The position numbers were made by a program, and so were the translations under genes. A stretch of DNA of 6,431 nucleotides, taken from Nitrososphaerales archaeon TH5896 (GTDB lineage Archaea; Thermoproteota; Nitrososphaeria; Nitrososphaerales; Nitrososphaeraceae). The notes under the pieces were generated by a model, which was given only the letters and a program-made list of their open reading frames with translations, had not been told where the DNA came from and searched no databases. The first letter of the stretch is position 1, and the number at the start of each line of letters is the position of its first letter. Shown here piece by piece: positions 5,091 to 6,431 of the stretch. The stretch lies in contig JAATVP010000189.1 of the NCBI GenBank assembly GCA_014523625.1, positions 1 through 6,431 of the forward strand, given 5' to 3'.

Positions 5091-5186
5091 ATGAGTATGT
5101 TTCGATCCATCGATTCTAGAAAACATTTAATAAAACATTACAAAAGAGATGCAAAAGAAGTAATTGATAAGAAGCAGAAGCGTTAG
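5091..5186 (+). CDS. Possible small basic protein (31 aa)
   Basis: ATG at 5091 to TAG at 5184-5186 encodes 31 residues, starting MSMFRSIDSRKHLIKHYKRD and ending in KKQKR. It is highly basic and could form one amphipathic helix. No TATA box or ribosome-binding site was found at a suitable distance, and I recognise no family. It may be a chance ORF in AT-rich spacer. It is listed because it is the only protein-like reading in this 431-base gap. Confidence 0.22.
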   Translation: MSMFRSIDSRKHLIKHYKRDAKEVIDKKQKR

Positions 5187-5334
5187 GAAAAATGGGTTTT
5201 TGAAGGAATTATCATACGTATCAATTATCTTTCTCATCTATACACCAAAGACAAAACTGCAATTCTGACATAGCTGGGCCAACTATACCAACAAGAGTTC
5301 AGGCTTTCGCAGTAACCTCAAAGATGAAGTGTGA

Positions 5335-5348
5335 CCTATAAATTATAC
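5335..5348 (+). promoter_or_regulatory. TATA box of the PPK2 gene
   Basis: CCTATAAATTATAC is centred about 34 bases before the ATG at 5376, predicting a leader of about nine bases. A second AT-rich element, CATAAAATATAG at 5350-5361, is too close to the start codon to be the likelier TATA box. Confidence 0.5.
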
Positions 5349-5375
5349 CCATAAAATATAGAAAAGCTAACACTG

Positions 5376-6212
5376 ATGTCTGCCTTCGGGATAAAGGTTA
5401 ATGATATTATCAACAGGCTCATGGTAGCTGAGGGTAAAAAAATAAACCTACAAAAATTGAATCCAGATTACGATTCTAGTATCAACGAGAAAAAAGCTGA
5501 ATATATACTAGAACAGAATCTTAAGAAACGAATGTCTGATTTGCAGTACAGGTTATATGCAGAAAGAAAAAAGGCCTTGTTGATCGTCTTTCAGGGTATT
5601 GACGCTTCTGGAAAGGATAGTACAATAAGACACGTTATCAGTGCATTCAACCCACAAAGCTGTACTGTGAAAGCTTTCAAAGAACCAACGGAGGAAGAGT
5701 TATCACACGATTTTCTTTGGCGCATTCATAAGAGTGTCCCTGCAAAGGGAGAAATAGTTGTGCTCAATCGTTCTCATTACGAAGATATTATTCAACCAAG
5801 AGTTCATAAAACATTTCAAAAATCAATTTGGTCCCAAAGATACGAACATATCAATGCATTCGAAAAATGTCTTTCAGACAATAGTACAAAGATCATCAAA
5901 TTCTATTTACATATCAGTAAGGAGGAACAAAGAAAAAGGCTTGAAGAAAGAATGACTGATCCCTCAAAACAATGGAAGGTTTCTGAAAGAGATATAAAAG
6001 ATCGGAAATTCTGGAATAGTTATGCTGCTGCATATCAAGACATCATCAGTAAATGCAGTAAATTATGGGCACCCTGGTACATCATCCCTGCGAATAAAAA
6101 ATGGTTTAGAAACCTTGCGGTTGGTCTGATTATAATTGATACGCTCGAAAGAATGAAGCCGAAATTTCCAAAACCGGCCACCAATCTCTCGAAAGTTTCG
6201 ATTGATATTTGA
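5376..6212 (+). CDS. ppk2: Polyphosphate kinase 2 family protein (PPK2)
   Basis: The ORF encodes 278 residues, the usual size for a single-domain PPK2. These cytosolic enzymes transfer phosphate between polyphosphate and nucleotides. Visible family features are the P-loop G74-I-D-A-S-G-K80-D-S82 after LLIVFQ, the segment TIRHVISAFNPQ, then EELSHDFLWRIHKSVPAKGE, the motif N131-R-S-H-Y-E-D137 with PRVH after it, the arginine-rich lid region KRLEERMTDPSKQWKVS (about 187-202), and the C-terminal WAPWYIIPANKKWFRNLAV. The GKDSTIRH and NRSHYED forms recall the class that phosphorylates AMP and ADP using polyphosphate. The class assignment is from memory of the family and is less certain than PPK2 itself. 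No membrane segment is present. The gene stands alone on its strand with its own promoter. A role in polyphosphate use or ATP regeneration is likely. Confidence 0.93.
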   Translation: MSAFGIKVNDIINRLMVAEGKKINLQKLNPDYDSSINEKKAEYILEQNLKKRMSDLQYRLYAERKKALLIVFQGIDASGKDSTIRHVISAFNPQSCTVKAFKEPTEEELSHDFLWRIHKSVPAKGEIVVLNRSHYEDIIQPRVHKTFQKSIWSQRYEHINAFEKCLSDNSTKIIKFYLHISKEEQRKRLEERMTDPSKQWKVSERDIKDRKFWNSYAAAYQDIISKCSKLWAPWYIIPANKKWFRNLAVGLIIIDTLERMKPKFPKPATNLSKVSIDI

Positions 6213-6431
6213 GTAATGAGAATAAGTAAGTCGAATTTATTAATAAGTCCGCTTTTAACGGAGATTAATATGGTATGCCTTGCATTTTAGTTTAGAAGAT
6301 CCAATGTTTAATAGGTACGAGGAAAATTTAATACGGCACCAATTTCGATCGTAATTGTTGGTTTTTAAAACCTGGTTCTCATGGATTCGTGGTAATGACA
6401 AGATAATAATTGGTAATCTGGAAAAGCAGGG
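6213..6431. other. Region downstream of PPK2, no clear gene
   Basis: These 219 bases are AT-rich. They include a palindrome TTATTAATAA (about 6238-6247) and a short imperfect hairpin GTCCG-cttttaa-CGGAG (about 6247-6263) that could mark the 3' end of the PPK2 transcript. A minus-strand frame is open from the right edge to a TAA at 6257-6255 (58 codons), but its translation looks non-protein-like and has no recognisable motif. Confidence 0.4.

Larger units (their letters stand above)
4945..5375. other. 431-base divergent spacer
   Basis: This spacer lies between the membrane-anchored protein gene and the PPK2 gene. It holds the two promoters at its ends. Its middle carries only short ORFs, of which 5091-5186 is the least unlikely, and a small palindrome TCGATCCATCGA at 5102-5113. 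No tRNA or long repeat was seen. Confidence 0.5.

Noticed and set aside
6255..6431. Minus-strand frame open at the right edge (58 codons)
   Set aside because: The translation lacks domain-like or signal features and such a length is not rare by chance in AT-rich DNA. A longer window would settle it.
1..6431. CRISPR array, insertion sequence or attachment site
   Set aside because: No regular direct repeats with spacers, transposase motif, terminal inverted repeats or tRNA-associated duplication were seen.

Overview
The window looks like chromosomal DNA of an ammonia-oxidising archaeon, most likely of the Nitrososphaerales (Nitrososphaera/Nitrosocosmicus type). The support is the AT-rich sequence, TATA-like boxes about 25-35 bases ahead of starts with very short or no leaders, several TTG starts, secreted proteins with V-x-A|Q-like signal cleavage sites, and a Cys-rich secreted family that I associate from memory with soil thaumarchaea. 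No database search was possible, so the lineage is an inference.

Left part (1-1891, all minus strand): three secreted acidic proteins. Gene A (1891-1569) and gene B (1565-431) are separated by three bases and form an operon. Gene C (231 to the left edge) follows after about 200 bases with its own promoter. A and B share the same C-terminal Cys domain (CG...AYYDGFI.GC...GNT...CE). Both are interrupted by a single-base shift of opposite sign. Undoing each shift gives continuous family-like proteins of about 107 and 377 residues.

Middle part (2071-4134): a 35-residue zinc-ribbon mini-protein (+) runs tail-to-tail into a 172-residue helical protein (-) that carries a UVR-type motif like that of UvrB/UvrC. 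That gene is divergent from a secreted metallo-beta-lactamase-fold hydrolase (+). The 193-base divergent spacer holds an imperfect palindrome beside the hydrolase TATA box. A ten-base piece of it, AAGTCATTGA, is repeated in inverted orientation at the other gene's start, which suggests one regulator for both. The hydrolase gene ends inside a 12-bp perfect hairpin.

Right part (4297-6431): a membrane-anchored extracytoplasmic beta-sandwich-like protein (-) and, divergently, a PPK2-family polyphosphate kinase (+) with a clear P-loop, NRSHYED motif and lid region. The 431 bases between them hold both promoters and one doubtful small basic ORF. The last 219 bases show no convincing gene.

Taken together the window is mostly cell-envelope and secreted functions plus one cytosolic energy/phosphate enzyme. 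I see no mobile element, CRISPR array, tRNA or rRNA. The most notable points are the two neighbouring repairable frameshifts, the divergent operator-like repeat, and the mini zinc ribbon.
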